Source: Oscillospiraceae bacterium (GTDB lineage Bacteria > Bacillota > Clostridia > Oscillospirales > SIG627). From it: DNA of 49,120 nucleotides. The stretch lies in NCBI GenBank assembly GCA_015063985.1, contig SVTC01000017.1, positions 1 to 49,120 on the forward strand, given 5' to 3'. Of the stretch, positions 32,304-40,386 are shown piece after piece (the first letter of the stretch is position 1; every line of letters begins with the position of its first letter). Made by a program: the position numbers and the translations under genes. The notes below the pieces were generated by a model. The model was not told the DNA's origin. It made no database searches and was given only the letters and a program-made list of their open reading frames with translations.

Positions 32304-32323
32304 GCACATACGACAAAATGTGC
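32304..32323. promoter_or_regulatory. Inverted repeat upstream of hydC
   Basis: GCACAT (32304-32309) and ATGTGC (32318-32323) form a 6-bp inverted repeat with an 8-bp spacer, flanked by TTTGA/CAAA. It lies between the tmRNA terminator and hydC. It could be an operator for redox control of the operon; it is not a clear match to the Rex consensus. I could not define the hyd promoter with confidence. Confidence 0.35.
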
Positions 32324-32353
32324 AAAAATATGGAAAAATTAAAGCTTTTCCAT
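32322..32353 (-). terminator. Terminator of tmRNA
   Basis: On the minus strand ATGGAAAA/TTTTCCAT (arms 32330-32337 and 32346-32353) is followed by ATTTTTG, about 20 bases after the tmRNA 3' end. Confidence 0.75.
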
Positions 32354-32372
32354 TGAGACAAAAAGTATTTCT

Positions 32373-32719
32373 TGGTGGAGGCGACGGGAGTCGAACCCGT
32401 GTCCGAAATTCCATTCACAAAACCTTCTCCGGGTGCAGACGGTTATTTAAATTCCCTCACAAAGCGACAGCCGTCAGCCTAAATGCTCGGTAGCTTCATA
32501 AATGCATGATCCGCCTCAAAGCTTTGGCAGATTCACGTTCACTGCTAAGTGACACCCGAGTCGGGACCGCAGTACTTCCCGAGCGGATGGCCGCCTTAAT
32601 TAGGCAGCGTAAGCTAAATTCTTGTTAGCGTTTATTTTTAAAGTTACAGTTATTTAAGAGCTCTGCTACTCTACCCGCTTATCTTGCTTCAAAAACCCCG
32701 TCGAAACCTTTACGCCCCC
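32373..32719 (-). ncRNA. ssrA: Transfer-messenger RNA
   Basis: A 347-base one-piece tmRNA. The 5' end GGGGGCG pairs with CGCCTCC at the 3' end, followed by A and an encoded CCA. The T-arm segment GTTCGACTCCCGTC is present. The tag frame is 32600-32629 and reads ANKNLAYAA then TAA, with resume codon GCT. With SmpB it rescues stalled ribosomes and tags the peptides for proteolysis. The smpB gene is not in the window. Confidence 0.97.
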
Positions 32720-32756
32720 CAATAGATAATAGGGCTCGGAGCCAACTTGTATTTTA

Positions 32757-33467
32757 TCACAATTCCTTTAAATAGTCAAGTTCTTTTTTGTCTAATTTTC
32801 TGTATTCACCGGGTCTTAATTCTCCCAACCCGATGCTTCCGATGCTGATCCTGATAAGCCTTGATACCTCCAGGGAGCATTGCTCGCACATCTTTCTTAT
32901 CTGGCGGTTTCTACCCTCCTTCAAAGCAAAGCGATAGGTAAATTTATCCTGACCGTGCATAGGTCCGACACGGCAGGGTCTTATGGTATAGCCGTCGATG
33001 GTCATAGGAGAATTCAAGGACTTCAGCTGCTCGTCCGTAGGCTCGGATTTAAGTCTTACTACGTAGATCTTTTCGTGTTCTCCCGATGGATGCATAAGCT
33101 TATTGGCAAGCTCGCCGTCATTGGTCAGCAAAATAAGCCCCTCGGAGTCAAGATCCAGCCTTCCCACGGGGTATACTCTCTCGGGAAAATCGCTTAAAAG
33201 ATCCAAAAGGCACTTCCTTCCCTTTTCATCGCTCAAGGTGGAAACGTATCCTCTGGGCTTATAAAGCTTGAGGTAATACTTTCTTTCTACCTTTTCGATC
33301 AATCTTCCCTTATAGGTAACGGTCACCTTGGAGGGATCTATCCTCATTCCCAGGGTAGCCTTAACTCCGTCCACCTCAAATCTTCCGGCGGCGATCTCTT
33401 CCTCGGCCTTTCTTCGGGACATAAGTCCGCATTCCGAGACAAATTTCTGCAGTTTGATATCTTCCAT
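32757..33467 (-). CDS. RsuA/RluB-family rRNA pseudouridine synthase
   Basis: A 236-residue pseudouridine synthase with an N-terminal S4 RNA-binding domain (LQKFVSECGLMSRRKAEEEI) and the catalytic motif GRLDLDSEGLILLTNDGELA containing the nucleophilic Asp, then RQIRKMCEQ. The family modifies 23S (RluB) or 16S (RsuA) rRNA; RluB-like activity is more likely in Firmicutes. Last gene of the long minus-strand run, 14 bp after dacF and 38 bp before ssrA. Confidence 0.93.
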   Translation of the reverse strand: MEDIKLQKFVSECGLMSRRKAEEEIAAGRFEVDGVKATLGMRIDPSKVTVTYKGRLIEKVERKYYLKLYKPRGYVSTLSDEKGRKCLLDLLSDFPERVYPVGRLDLDSEGLILLTNDGELANKLMHPSGEHEKIYVVRLKSEPTDEQLKSLNSPMTIDGYTIRPCRVGPMHGQDKFTYRFALKEGRNRQIRKMCEQCSLEVSRLIRISIGSIGLGELRPGEYRKLDKKELDYLKEL

Positions 33468-33481
33468 TTACTGATTTTCCT

Positions 33482-34633
33482 TTACTTTATAAATCCAAAA
33501 AACCTAAGTATTCTTTCCCAAAGCGAAGGAGGCTCATACCTTCCCACCGCATCGCAAACGTAAAGCTCGCAGCTTCCGATAACTCTGCCGTTCTGATAAT
33601 ACACAGCCCGTCCAACAGCCAGTGGCTCACCTATTCCGTCGGAGGGGTAATACTTTACGGGAGCATATACAAAGCGAGGCAATTCCACCTCAACGCTTAT
33701 CCCATCCGATGACAGAAGAGATGCAAAAAGAGCCTTGCGGTTTGTGACCTTCACAGAGTCTTCAATCCCGCCAACAACACAAAGCTCGTATTCAAGCTCC
33801 TTCTCGCGGCAAAGCTCCGCTTTAGAAAAAAGTGAAAAGCCGTATTCAAAAAGCGAGATGTGATCGTTCCAATCATCATGAGCACTGAGCGTCACACAAA
33901 CAAGCTCAGCATCCGATTTTTTTGCGGCGGTAACAAGACATCTGCCCGCTGCCTTTGTAAAGCCCGTCTTACCCCCGATGCAATATTCATATTTATCAAG
34001 AAGGCGGTTATGATTGGAGAGATATCTGTAGCTTTGCGCCTCTACTGCTGATATTCTTGCCTTTTCACAAGAGGAAATAGTGCAAAAAAGGCTTTCATTC
34101 ATAGCCTCGCACATTAAAAGAGCCATATCACGGGCAGTGGAATAATGCCCCTCACAGGGAAGTCCGTGCGGATTTTTAAAAACGGTATCACTCATACCGA
34201 TCTCACCTGCAAGAGCATTCATTTTTTTACAAAAAGCTTCTACGCTCCCCTCCAGCCCGACAGCCAGAGCAACTGCGGCATCGTTGGCGCTTTCCAGCAT
34301 AAGAGCATACAACAGCTCCTTTACACTGAGCTTTTCGCCCTTGGAAAGGTAGATAGAAGAGCCCTCCACCCCAACCGCTTCTGAAGGTATGCTTATAAGC
34401 TTATCAACGTCATAATTACGTATGACCAAAAGAGCGGTCATTATCTTGGTTGTGCTCGCCATAGGAAGCCGCTCAGAGGAATTCCCCTCGCAGATTATCT
34501 TCCCTGAGCCTTTATCCATAAGACAATAGCTCCTTGCGCTTACTCCGGGACTGCTTCCCGAAACAGGCATAGCAGTTGAAAAGAAAAATACAAAAACCAA
34601 AATAAAGCAAATAACAGGCTTTGATCCGATCAT
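33482..34633 (-). CDS. D-alanyl-D-alanine carboxypeptidase, DacF-like
   Basis: A 383-residue class A low-molecular-weight PBP (S11). A signal peptide (1-25) is followed by the three active-site motifs: STTK (Ser60 with Lys63), SAN in ESANDAA, and KTG in GGKTGFT. A C-terminal beta domain and short hydrophobic end (ILRFFGFIK) could anchor it. It trims pentapeptide stems; DacF and DacB of B. subtilis act on spore cortex. Association with gerW and other sporulation genes supports a spore role, but a vegetative role is possible. Confidence 0.92.
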   Translation of the reverse strand: MIGSKPVICFILVFVFFFSTAMPVSGSSPGVSARSYCLMDKGSGKIICEGNSSERLPMASTTKIMTALLVIRNYDVDKLISIPSEAVGVEGSSIYLSKGEKLSVKELLYALMLESANDAAVALAVGLEGSVEAFCKKMNALAGEIGMSDTVFKNPHGLPCEGHYSTARDMALLMCEAMNESLFCTISSCEKARISAVEAQSYRYLSNHNRLLDKYEYCIGGKTGFTKAAGRCLVTAAKKSDAELVCVTLSAHDDWNDHISLFEYGFSLFSKAELCREKELEYELCVVGGIEDSVKVTNRKALFASLLSSDGISVEVELPRFVYAPVKYYPSDGIGEPLAVGRAVYYQNGRVIGSCELYVCDAVGRYEPPSLWERILRFFGFIK

Positions 34634-34692
34634 ATCGACACTCCGTTTTTTCTATATGTTATGAGTGCCAAAGGGAAAAAATACCTTTGAGG

Positions 34693-35160
34693 TTATTGTG
34701 CTTTTTCTTCAGCTTTACCTTCTTCTGCTTCGGGGACGGACTCCTTTTTTTCTTCCTTCTTAAATATTCCCTTAATCTTTTCAATAATAGAGGGAGACTT
34801 TTCCAAAAGCTGAGTGATAGAATCAACTATATTGTTTTCGACCACAACGCCGGCAGCCCCCTTTTCGGGAAGCCCGAGTATCTTTACCTCGCCCTTACTG
34901 CAGACCAGAAAAGCAACGGGAACTACACTCATTCCCGCACCGTTTCCGCCGCCGAAGTGAGGAGTTTCCTTTTTGGGATTATTCTTGGAATCGAAGTCAA
35001 CACCGCCGGAGGTAAAGCCGACGCTGACCTTTGAAATGGGGATAATGACCGTGGAATCGGGCAAGGTTATGGGATCTCCCACCACAGTATCGGTGCTCAT
35101 TGCCTTTTTAAGGTTCTCCACCGATGCATCAATGACTTGTTTCAAGGGTATTTCGTTCAT
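34693..35160 (-). CDS. GerW-family sporulation protein (YtfJ)
   Basis: A 155-residue GerW/YtfJ protein. The core has VVGDPITLPDSTVIIPISKVSVGF, a Gly-rich segment FGGGNGAGMSVVPVAFLV, and VKILGLPEKGAAGVV, ending in a Lys/Glu-rich tail. In B. subtilis GerW is needed for L-alanine germination. The ATG at 35160 is used: the TTG at 35169 is adjacent to the AAAAGGAG site and cannot be reached. It overlaps the DUF2953 gene by 32 bp. Confidence 0.92.
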   Translation of the reverse strand: MNEIPLKQVIDASVENLKKAMSTDTVVGDPITLPDSTVIIPISKVSVGFTSGGVDFDSKNNPKKETPHFGGGNGAGMSVVPVAFLVCSKGEVKILGLPEKGAAGVVVENNIVDSITQLLEKSPSIIEKIKGIFKKEEKKESVPEAEEGKAEEKAQ

Positions 35161-35758
35161 TTTGGTCAACTCCTTTTAATTCTGTTAAAGTAAGAAGCAC
35201 AATGCCTCCGGTTCGAATTATATCAATCACTCTTAAGCTAAGCCTTATATCAAGCTCGGCTTTCATATCGGGTAAGATAAAATCACTGTGGATACGGATC
35301 TTTTCGGGAGCGATATCGGAACGGGTAAAGCGGTTGATCACCTCGCAAAGCTGATATACCGCCGAGCATACAGTGCCGTATAGCATTGCCGTTTTATCCG
35401 GTGAAGAAGATGCAACGGTAACGTCGAGCTTATTTACCTTTATCTTCAGCGCCGCCGAAAGCTCTTTTAAGGCTTTTTTCAAAAGCTTGGTTATAAATTT
35501 CACAAAGCCTATAATATCGGAAAAGCTTCTTTTCTTTTTTTTCTCGGGCTTGTTTTCAGTATGCTTTTCCTTTTGTTTTTTGCTCTTTTTATTTTCCTTT
35601 GGCTTTTTCTCGATCAGCTTTAAAAGATCGAGCCTTATAAACCAAAAGCCCGCCTTAAGACTTAAGGACTCGTCCCATTTAACGTAAAGCTTCAAAGAGC
35701 TGAAAAGCAAAAGCACCACAAAGGCCGTTACAGCCAAAATAATATACAAAACGATCAT
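35129..35758 (-). CDS. DUF2953 membrane protein
   Basis: A 209-residue protein with an N-terminal TM (LYIILAVTAFVVLLLFSSL), a Lys/Glu-rich cytoplasmic-type stretch (about 55-80), then an alpha/beta DUF2953 domain with YGTVCSAVYQLCEVINR and a C-terminal amphipathic/hydrophobic strand. It is usually found next to gerW in sporulating Clostridia, as here, overlapping it. Function unknown. Confidence 0.85.
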   Translation of the reverse strand: MIVLYIILAVTAFVVLLLFSSLKLYVKWDESLSLKAGFWFIRLDLLKLIEKKPKENKKSKKQKEKHTENKPEKKKKRSFSDIIGFVKFITKLLKKALKELSAALKIKVNKLDVTVASSSPDKTAMLYGTVCSAVYQLCEVINRFTRSDIAPEKIRIHSDFILPDMKAELDIRLSLRVIDIIRTGGIVLLTLTELKGVDQNERNTLETSH

Positions 35759-36783
35759 AGCTCGATGATCCTTTTTTGAGAATTACTGATTATTGAGGCC
35801 TCCAGAAGCCTTAACACGTCCACCGCCTGCCTTTTATCCACAAAGGGCTCTCCACCCTCAAGACCCTCAAAGACCGAGGTATAAAAATCAATATACCCTC
35901 CCGAGACTTGCGGATAATAGGAAAAGCTTTTATCGGGATAGTAAAGCCTTCCTCTTGCATCTTCATCCTCAAGCGTAAGTCTCGGATCCCGGGGGCTCAT
36001 ACCTTCGTTAAGGCGTTTTTCCTGGGGATCCTCCCCTTCCTTGCAAAAGCTTGCCTTACTGCCGTGGATAACAAGAGCATCCTCCGCCTTGCAGGCTGCC
36101 TGAGAAAGAGCAAGAGTGACCTTAAGGCCGCTTTCGTAATAAAATGATATATCCGCTCTGTCGCATACCGTGTTAAATGGATGAAGGGTGCGAACGTCGC
36201 AAAATACAGCCTTCGGCATTCCGAAAAGGTAGTACGCCGAATCTATTAGATGTATACCGAGATCGTAAATGATGCCCGTTGTGGGATCACTGCTCTTCCA
36301 AAGCTTCTTATTTCTTGCGGTCTGAAAGCGTTGAAAGCGCATTGTGCAATCGTAGATATCGCCAAGGATCCCCTCCGAGAGAAGCTTTTTTGCGGTCCTC
36401 ACCTGAGAATCAAGGCGTCTGTTCTGATATACCGTCAAAAACAGTCCTTTACTCTCGGCAAGCTCGAAAAGCTCCGCCGCGCTACGTGAGTCGGGGCAGA
36501 AGGGCTTGTCGCAAACCACGTTCTTTCCCTTTAAAAGAGCCTGCCTTACGGCACTGTAGTGAAGATCATTGGGTAGTGCAATCACAACAAGGTCGCTATC
36601 GGTATCGACAAGCTCCTCATAGCTTGAAAGGCTTTTCACGTAAGGATATATCTCCTGCGCAGTCTTTCTGCTGCGCTCGTAAACGTATTTAAGCTCAAAT
36701 TGAGGATGGGCATCTATAAACGGCGCGTGGAATATCCTTCCACCGGTGCCGAAGCCTGCCAATGCAACCTTTATTTTTCCCAT
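35755..36783 (-). CDS. Gfo/Idh/MocA-family oxidoreductase
   Basis: A 342-residue NAD(P)-dependent sugar dehydrogenase-fold protein. The Rossmann loop GFGTGGRIFHAPF is near residue 10, the family EKP-like motif appears as VVCDKPFCPD (Lys97 region), and the YDLGIHLIDSAYYLFG His helix (DxGxHxxD) is near residue 175. The family oxidises sugars, inositols and bile-acid or heme-like substrates; specificity is not visible. It is inserted between scpB and DUF2953, overlapping the latter by four bases. Confidence 0.92.
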   Translation of the reverse strand: MGKIKVALAGFGTGGRIFHAPFIDAHPQFELKYVYERSRKTAQEIYPYVKSLSSYEELVDTDSDLVVIALPNDLHYSAVRQALLKGKNVVCDKPFCPDSRSAAELFELAESKGLFLTVYQNRRLDSQVRTAKKLLSEGILGDIYDCTMRFQRFQTARNKKLWKSSDPTTGIIYDLGIHLIDSAYYLFGMPKAVFCDVRTLHPFNTVCDRADISFYYESGLKVTLALSQAACKAEDALVIHGSKASFCKEGEDPQEKRLNEGMSPRDPRLTLEDEDARGRLYYPDKSFSYYPQVSGGYIDFYTSVFEGLEGGEPFVDKRQAVDVLRLLEASIISNSQKRIIEL

Positions 36784-36799
36784 TTTTCCACCTTATAAA

Positions 36800-37372
36800 T
36801 CACAAATCGGAATCTTCTATCTCCAGCTGACGGGGCTCGCCGTCCTCCGGATCAAGCTCCTTTACCGAGGAAAGACCGAAGCATCTTAAAAAATCGGGCG
36901 TGGTGCGATAAAGTATGGGCTTTCCGGGGGCATCCAGCCTTCCGCACTCCTCGATAAGATTACGGCTGATAAGGGTCGCCATAATACCCGAGCAATCCAC
37001 ACCTCTTACCTTCTCAATATAGCCCTTTGTAACCGGTTGGCGGTACGCCACAACCGCAAGAGCCTCAAGAGCGGCCTTGCTCATAGGTGCGGTGCGCTTG
37101 ATCTCAAGAAACTTACTTACGTAGTCACCGTATTCATTTTTTGTGCAAAGCTGAAGTGAATCCTCAAGACACAAAAGCTCAAAGGAGCTTTCGTTTGAAG
37201 CAATGCGTTGGGAAAGTCGGTCGACGCAAAGCTCCAGCTCCTTTTTTGTTATACCGAAAAGCTCGCAAAGCTTTTGTCTCTCCACAGGCTCTCCGCCCGC
37301 AAACAATACTGCTTCAATGGCGCTGACGAGAAAATCCATTTCATATTCTGTATTAGTCCACTTTACGTCCAT
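36800..37372 (-). CDS. scpB: Segregation and condensation protein B
   Basis: A 190-residue ScpB, the kleisin-associated winged-helix subunit of bacterial SMC condensin. It has the first winged helix (EAVLFAGGEPVERQKLCELFGI), the second with AALEALAVVAYRQPVTKGYIEKVRGVDCSG and the LDAPGKPILYRTT segment. It overlaps the scpA 3' end by ten bases. Confidence 0.96.
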   Translation of the reverse strand: MDVKWTNTEYEMDFLVSAIEAVLFAGGEPVERQKLCELFGITKKELELCVDRLSQRIASNESSFELLCLEDSLQLCTKNEYGDYVSKFLEIKRTAPMSKAALEALAVVAYRQPVTKGYIEKVRGVDCSGIMATLISRNLIEECGRLDAPGKPILYRTTPDFLRCFGLSSVKELDPEDGEPRQLEIEDSDL

Positions 37373-38154
37373 AGCCCCTCTTTTCCCGTTGCCGTTTCCT
37401 TTTTATACTCTTTATTAAGACTTATAATATAATCGCTCTCTTCGCGGGAAAACATTATTCTTCCCGTGCTCACAAGCTCAAGAAGCCCCAAAAAGGTGGC
37501 GATCACCTCCGATCTGTCTCTTCCCTTCTCGAAAAGAGATGAAAACCTCACGGAGTTTCCCAAGGGGATAGCCCTGAGCATACGCTTCAAAATGTAGATT
37601 ACTTTACCCTCAACGGATACGTTCTTTGCCTTGAAAACCCCGGCAACCGCTTGCTTTTTCTTGGTTTCCTTCAGCTCCTTCGCTCCGGCCTTCATATTCT
37701 GCATAGCCTCATAGAGCACCTTTTTATCGTAAAATGGCACCTCGTAGCTTATAAGATAAGGCTTGGGCGTGGGATAATAACGCTTGAAAAAATGCCTTTC
37801 GGCTTCGGAAAGCTTAAGGGCGGTCTCTCTAATAAGAGAATAGGCTATAAGCGCCGCAACAAGCTCCGATCTCGGATCCTCCTGCTTTTCCTCTCTGGGC
37901 AGAAGCATCTTGGACTTGATATACAAAAGGTCACAAGCCATAACGATAAACTCGCTGGCAACCTCCATATTGTTATCATTCATAAACTTAATGTGCTCAA
38001 GATACTGCTCCAGAATAAGAGCGATGGGAATATCGTAAATATCTATCTTCTGCTTATGGATAAGTGTAAGCAGAAGGTCCAAGGGGCCGTCAAACTTTCC
38101 CAATGAAAAATTTAGTTTTATTGAATTTTCCGTTGAGGATTGAGCTTCGATCAT
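37363..38154 (-). CDS. scpA: Segregation and condensation protein A
   Basis: A 263-residue kleisin ScpA, which bridges the SMC heads. The N-terminal half has KFDGPLDLLLTLIHKQKIDIYDIPI and ASEFIVMACDLLYIKSKMLLPR; the C-terminal winged helix includes VIATFLGLLELVSTGRI. It is coupled by ATGA overlap to the site-2 protease gene. The smc gene is not in the window. Confidence 0.96.
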   Translation of the reverse strand: MIEAQSSTENSIKLNFSLGKFDGPLDLLLTLIHKQKIDIYDIPIALILEQYLEHIKFMNDNNMEVASEFIVMACDLLYIKSKMLLPREEKQEDPRSELVAALIAYSLIRETALKLSEAERHFFKRYYPTPKPYLISYEVPFYDKKVLYEAMQNMKAGAKELKETKKKQAVAGVFKAKNVSVEGKVIYILKRMLRAIPLGNSVRFSSLFEKGRDRSEVIATFLGLLELVSTGRIMFSREESDYIISLNKEYKKETATGKEGLWT

Positions 38155-38831
38155 AAAAAGAACAACACTTTCTCAGCAATAATAATGTAAAGATCTATTA
38201 TCCAGCCGCTTATAACGTCAAGGAAGCCCAGAACGTCAACAGAGGTCCAGGATCCCAAAAGAAGAACGAATATAAGGGCAAGATTCAGATACTGCTCGTA
38301 TCTGTCAAAAAAGAGCCTTCCCTTATGGGGCAAAAATGCATAAAGTATCTTGCTTCCGTCAAGAGGCGGGCAAGGCACAAGGTTAAAAAGCCCAAGGCCT
38401 ATGTTTATGACAACAACGTAAAGAAGCACGGTGACCACAGCATAGCTCCAGCTCGCCGAAGGTAAAAGCATACAGCAAGCATAATAGATAAGGGTAAACA
38501 CCAATGCGCAGATAAAGTTGGAAAGAGGGCCCGCAAGAGAAATAAGAGCGCTGTCCCTCATAGGCTTTTTCAAATTGGAGTAATTGACCATTACCGGCTT
38601 TGCCCAGCCGAATCCAAAGCATAAAAGACATATAAAGCCCAGCGGCTCAATATGCTCTATGGGATTAAGCGTAAGTCTTCCGGTAAGCTTTGCGGTGGGA
38701 TCGCCAAGCTTATAAGACATAAATGCATGGGCGCACTCGTGAACGGTCAGCGCTATAAAGACCGCGGGCAGAGTATAAAGAAGATCCAGCAGAAATTCCA
38801 TAAACTCTCCGCGCATAAGACTTTGAAGCAT
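38151..38831 (-). CDS. Site-2 protease family membrane metalloprotease (M50)
   Basis: A 226-residue multi-TM zinc metalloprotease. The zinc motif HECAHAF lies in the second TM segment, and the third zinc ligand Asp in LVPCPPLDGSKIL is the NPxxG/DG motif. Rhomboid-like cytoplasmic domains are absent; the protein is of the compact SREBP-like Rv1827/YwhC type. Starts at GTG 38840, ATG 38831 and ATG 38801 are possible; I choose 38831 by spacing from AGGGGG. It is coupled to the SpoU gene upstream. Physiological substrate unknown. Confidence 0.9.
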   Translation of the reverse strand: MLQSLMRGEFMEFLLDLLYTLPAVFIALTVHECAHAFMSYKLGDPTAKLTGRLTLNPIEHIEPLGFICLLCFGFGWAKPVMVNYSNLKKPMRDSALISLAGPLSNFICALVFTLIYYACCMLLPSASWSYAVVTVLLYVVVINIGLGLFNLVPCPPLDGSKILYAFLPHKGRLFFDRYEQYLNLALIFVLLLGSWTSVDVLGFLDVISGWIIDLYIIIAEKVLFFL

Positions 38832-38832
38832 A

Positions 38833-39627
38833 TCAGCCACGCCCCCTTTTTACAGGTTTTTGGTGCTTTGATTTTCTTGACTGTCGGGTTATCTCATAGC
38901 CTATCGCCGAAGCGGCGGCGGAAGCACTGAGAGAACGGTTGAAGTTTCTTCCGTAGGGTATCCTGATGCGCATATCGGCCTTCTGCAAAAGAGAGGCACC
39001 TATTCCCCTTTTCTCTCCTCCCACTATGACCAGCATGGGCTTTGTCATATCGGATCTGAAAATACTCTCGCTATCCTTTTCGCAGGCACAGACTATATTG
39101 ATCTTATTTTCCCTGCAAAGCTCAAAAAGTCTTTCCTCATCGTCACATACGGCGCAATCCATAAGCTCGGTAGCCCCCGCGGAGGATCGGATGGTAATGG
39201 ATGCGGCGCTGAGCCAGTTTCTGGGAGAAAGCACCATTCCTCTTGCGCCAAAGGCATAAAAGCTTCTGACAGCATCACCGAAATTATAGGGATCCTCTAT
39301 TCCGCAAAGCATAAATACGTAGCCCTCCTTAAAGGACAAAAGCTCCTCGAGGGTTTTCATCCTTCTCTCACCCACAGAGGCAACGATCCCTCCGTGAGTG
39401 GAGGACGAGGTTATGCCGCAAAGCTCTTCTGCGGACACCTCTCTTATGCCTATACCTCTGAGCCCGCAAAGCCTTATTATCTCTGCAATGTTTTTATTCT
39501 CCCTGTCGGCGCTCTCGCTTATCAGCACCTCTTGGATATCCCTGGAGGCACCTCTGATGACCGCGAGAACACTTACCGCTCCCTCGGCATAACCTGAGGG
39601 AACGTACTTTTCATCGGATTTTTTCAT
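38833..39627 (-). CDS. SpoU/TrmH-family RNA methyltransferase, variant motif 3
   Basis: A 264-residue SPOUT methyltransferase. An N-terminal substrate-binding part (AVSVLAVIRGASRDIQEV) is followed by the knot: motif 1 DPYNFGDAVRSFYAFGA, motif 2 VGGEKRGIG and motif 3 FNRSLSASAAASAIGYE. The canonical motif 3 is SLNVSxA; the conserved Asn is Ser here, so SAM binding or rate may be altered. Closest in length to RlmB-type 2'-O-methyltransferases. Coupled by ATGA to yebC. Confidence 0.87.
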   Translation of the reverse strand: MKKSDEKYVPSGYAEGAVSVLAVIRGASRDIQEVLISESADRENKNIAEIIRLCGLRGIGIREVSAEELCGITSSSTHGGIVASVGERRMKTLEELLSFKEGYVFMLCGIEDPYNFGDAVRSFYAFGARGMVLSPRNWLSAASITIRSSAGATELMDCAVCDDEERLFELCRENKINIVCACEKDSESIFRSDMTKPMLVIVGGEKRGIGASLLQKADMRIRIPYGRNFNRSLSASAAASAIGYEITRQSRKSKHQKPVKRGRG

Positions 39628-40349
39628 TGATCGTTTTCCCAGTTGTGGTAAACGTCCTGAACGTCCTCGTTTTCGTCCAGCATATCAAGAAGCTTGTTCA
39701 TCTTGATTATATCATCCTCGCCGGTTAAGGTAACGGTGCTTGCGGGAATCTTATCCTCCTCTGCGCTGAGCACCTTATAGCCTGCTGCTTCAAGTGCATC
39801 CTTTACCTCGTATACAAGGTTGGGCTCGGTGGTGATCTCGAAAACGCCATCCTCGGAATTTATATCCTCGGCTCCCGCCTCAAGTGCAACCTCCATAAGA
39901 GCATCCTCTTCAACGCCCTCTCCATCTACCACTACTATTCCCTTATCACTGAACATAAAGGAAACGCAGCCGGTAGTACCGAGATTTCCGCCGAACTTGT
40001 CAAAATAGTGCCTTACCTCGCTGGCAGTACGGTTACGGTTATCGGTGGTGGTAACGACTATGATGGCGATTCCGGAGGGACCGTAGCCCTCGTATACTAC
40101 CTCCTCGTAGTTATCGCTTTCATTGGATGCCGCCTTTTTGATGATCCTTTCGATGTTATCGTTGGGAACGTTGTTTGCCTTAGCCTTTGCGATAAGATCC
40201 TTAAGTTTGGAGTTGCTGACGGGATCGGGACCGCCCGCCTTTACCGCAACGGCTATCTCCTTACCGATCTTTGTAAAGGTCTTTGCCTTCTGAGCATCGG
40301 TCTTCTCCTTCTTGTGCATTATATTTTTCCATTTGGAATGTCCGGACAT
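39624..40349 (-). CDS. YebC/PmpR-family regulator or translation factor
   Basis: A 241-residue YebC-family protein. The N-terminus MSGHSKWKNIMHKKEKTDAQKAKTF-like signature, VPNDNIERIIKKA, YEGYGPSGIAIIV and LGTTGCVSFMF are conserved. Members were called transcriptional regulators; newer work links the family to relief of ribosome stalling at proline runs. It lies between argS and the methyltransferase gene, in the translation-related part of the run. Confidence 0.95.
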   Translation of the reverse strand: MSGHSKWKNIMHKKEKTDAQKAKTFTKIGKEIAVAVKAGGPDPVSNSKLKDLIAKAKANNVPNDNIERIIKKAASNESDNYEEVVYEGYGPSGIAIIVVTTTDNRNRTASEVRHYFDKFGGNLGTTGCVSFMFSDKGIVVVDGEGVEEDALMEVALEAGAEDINSEDGVFEITTEPNLVYEVKDALEAAGYKVLSAEEDKIPASTVTLTGEDDIIKMNKLLDMLDENEDVQDVYHNWENDQ

Positions 40350-40386
40350 ATCTATACCTCTTTTAGATTATAATAATATTGTTGAT

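Noticed and set aside
32220-32414. N-terminal extension of hydC
   Set aside because: It runs through the tmRNA 3' end and terminator; AGGAGG lies just before the ATG at 32219.
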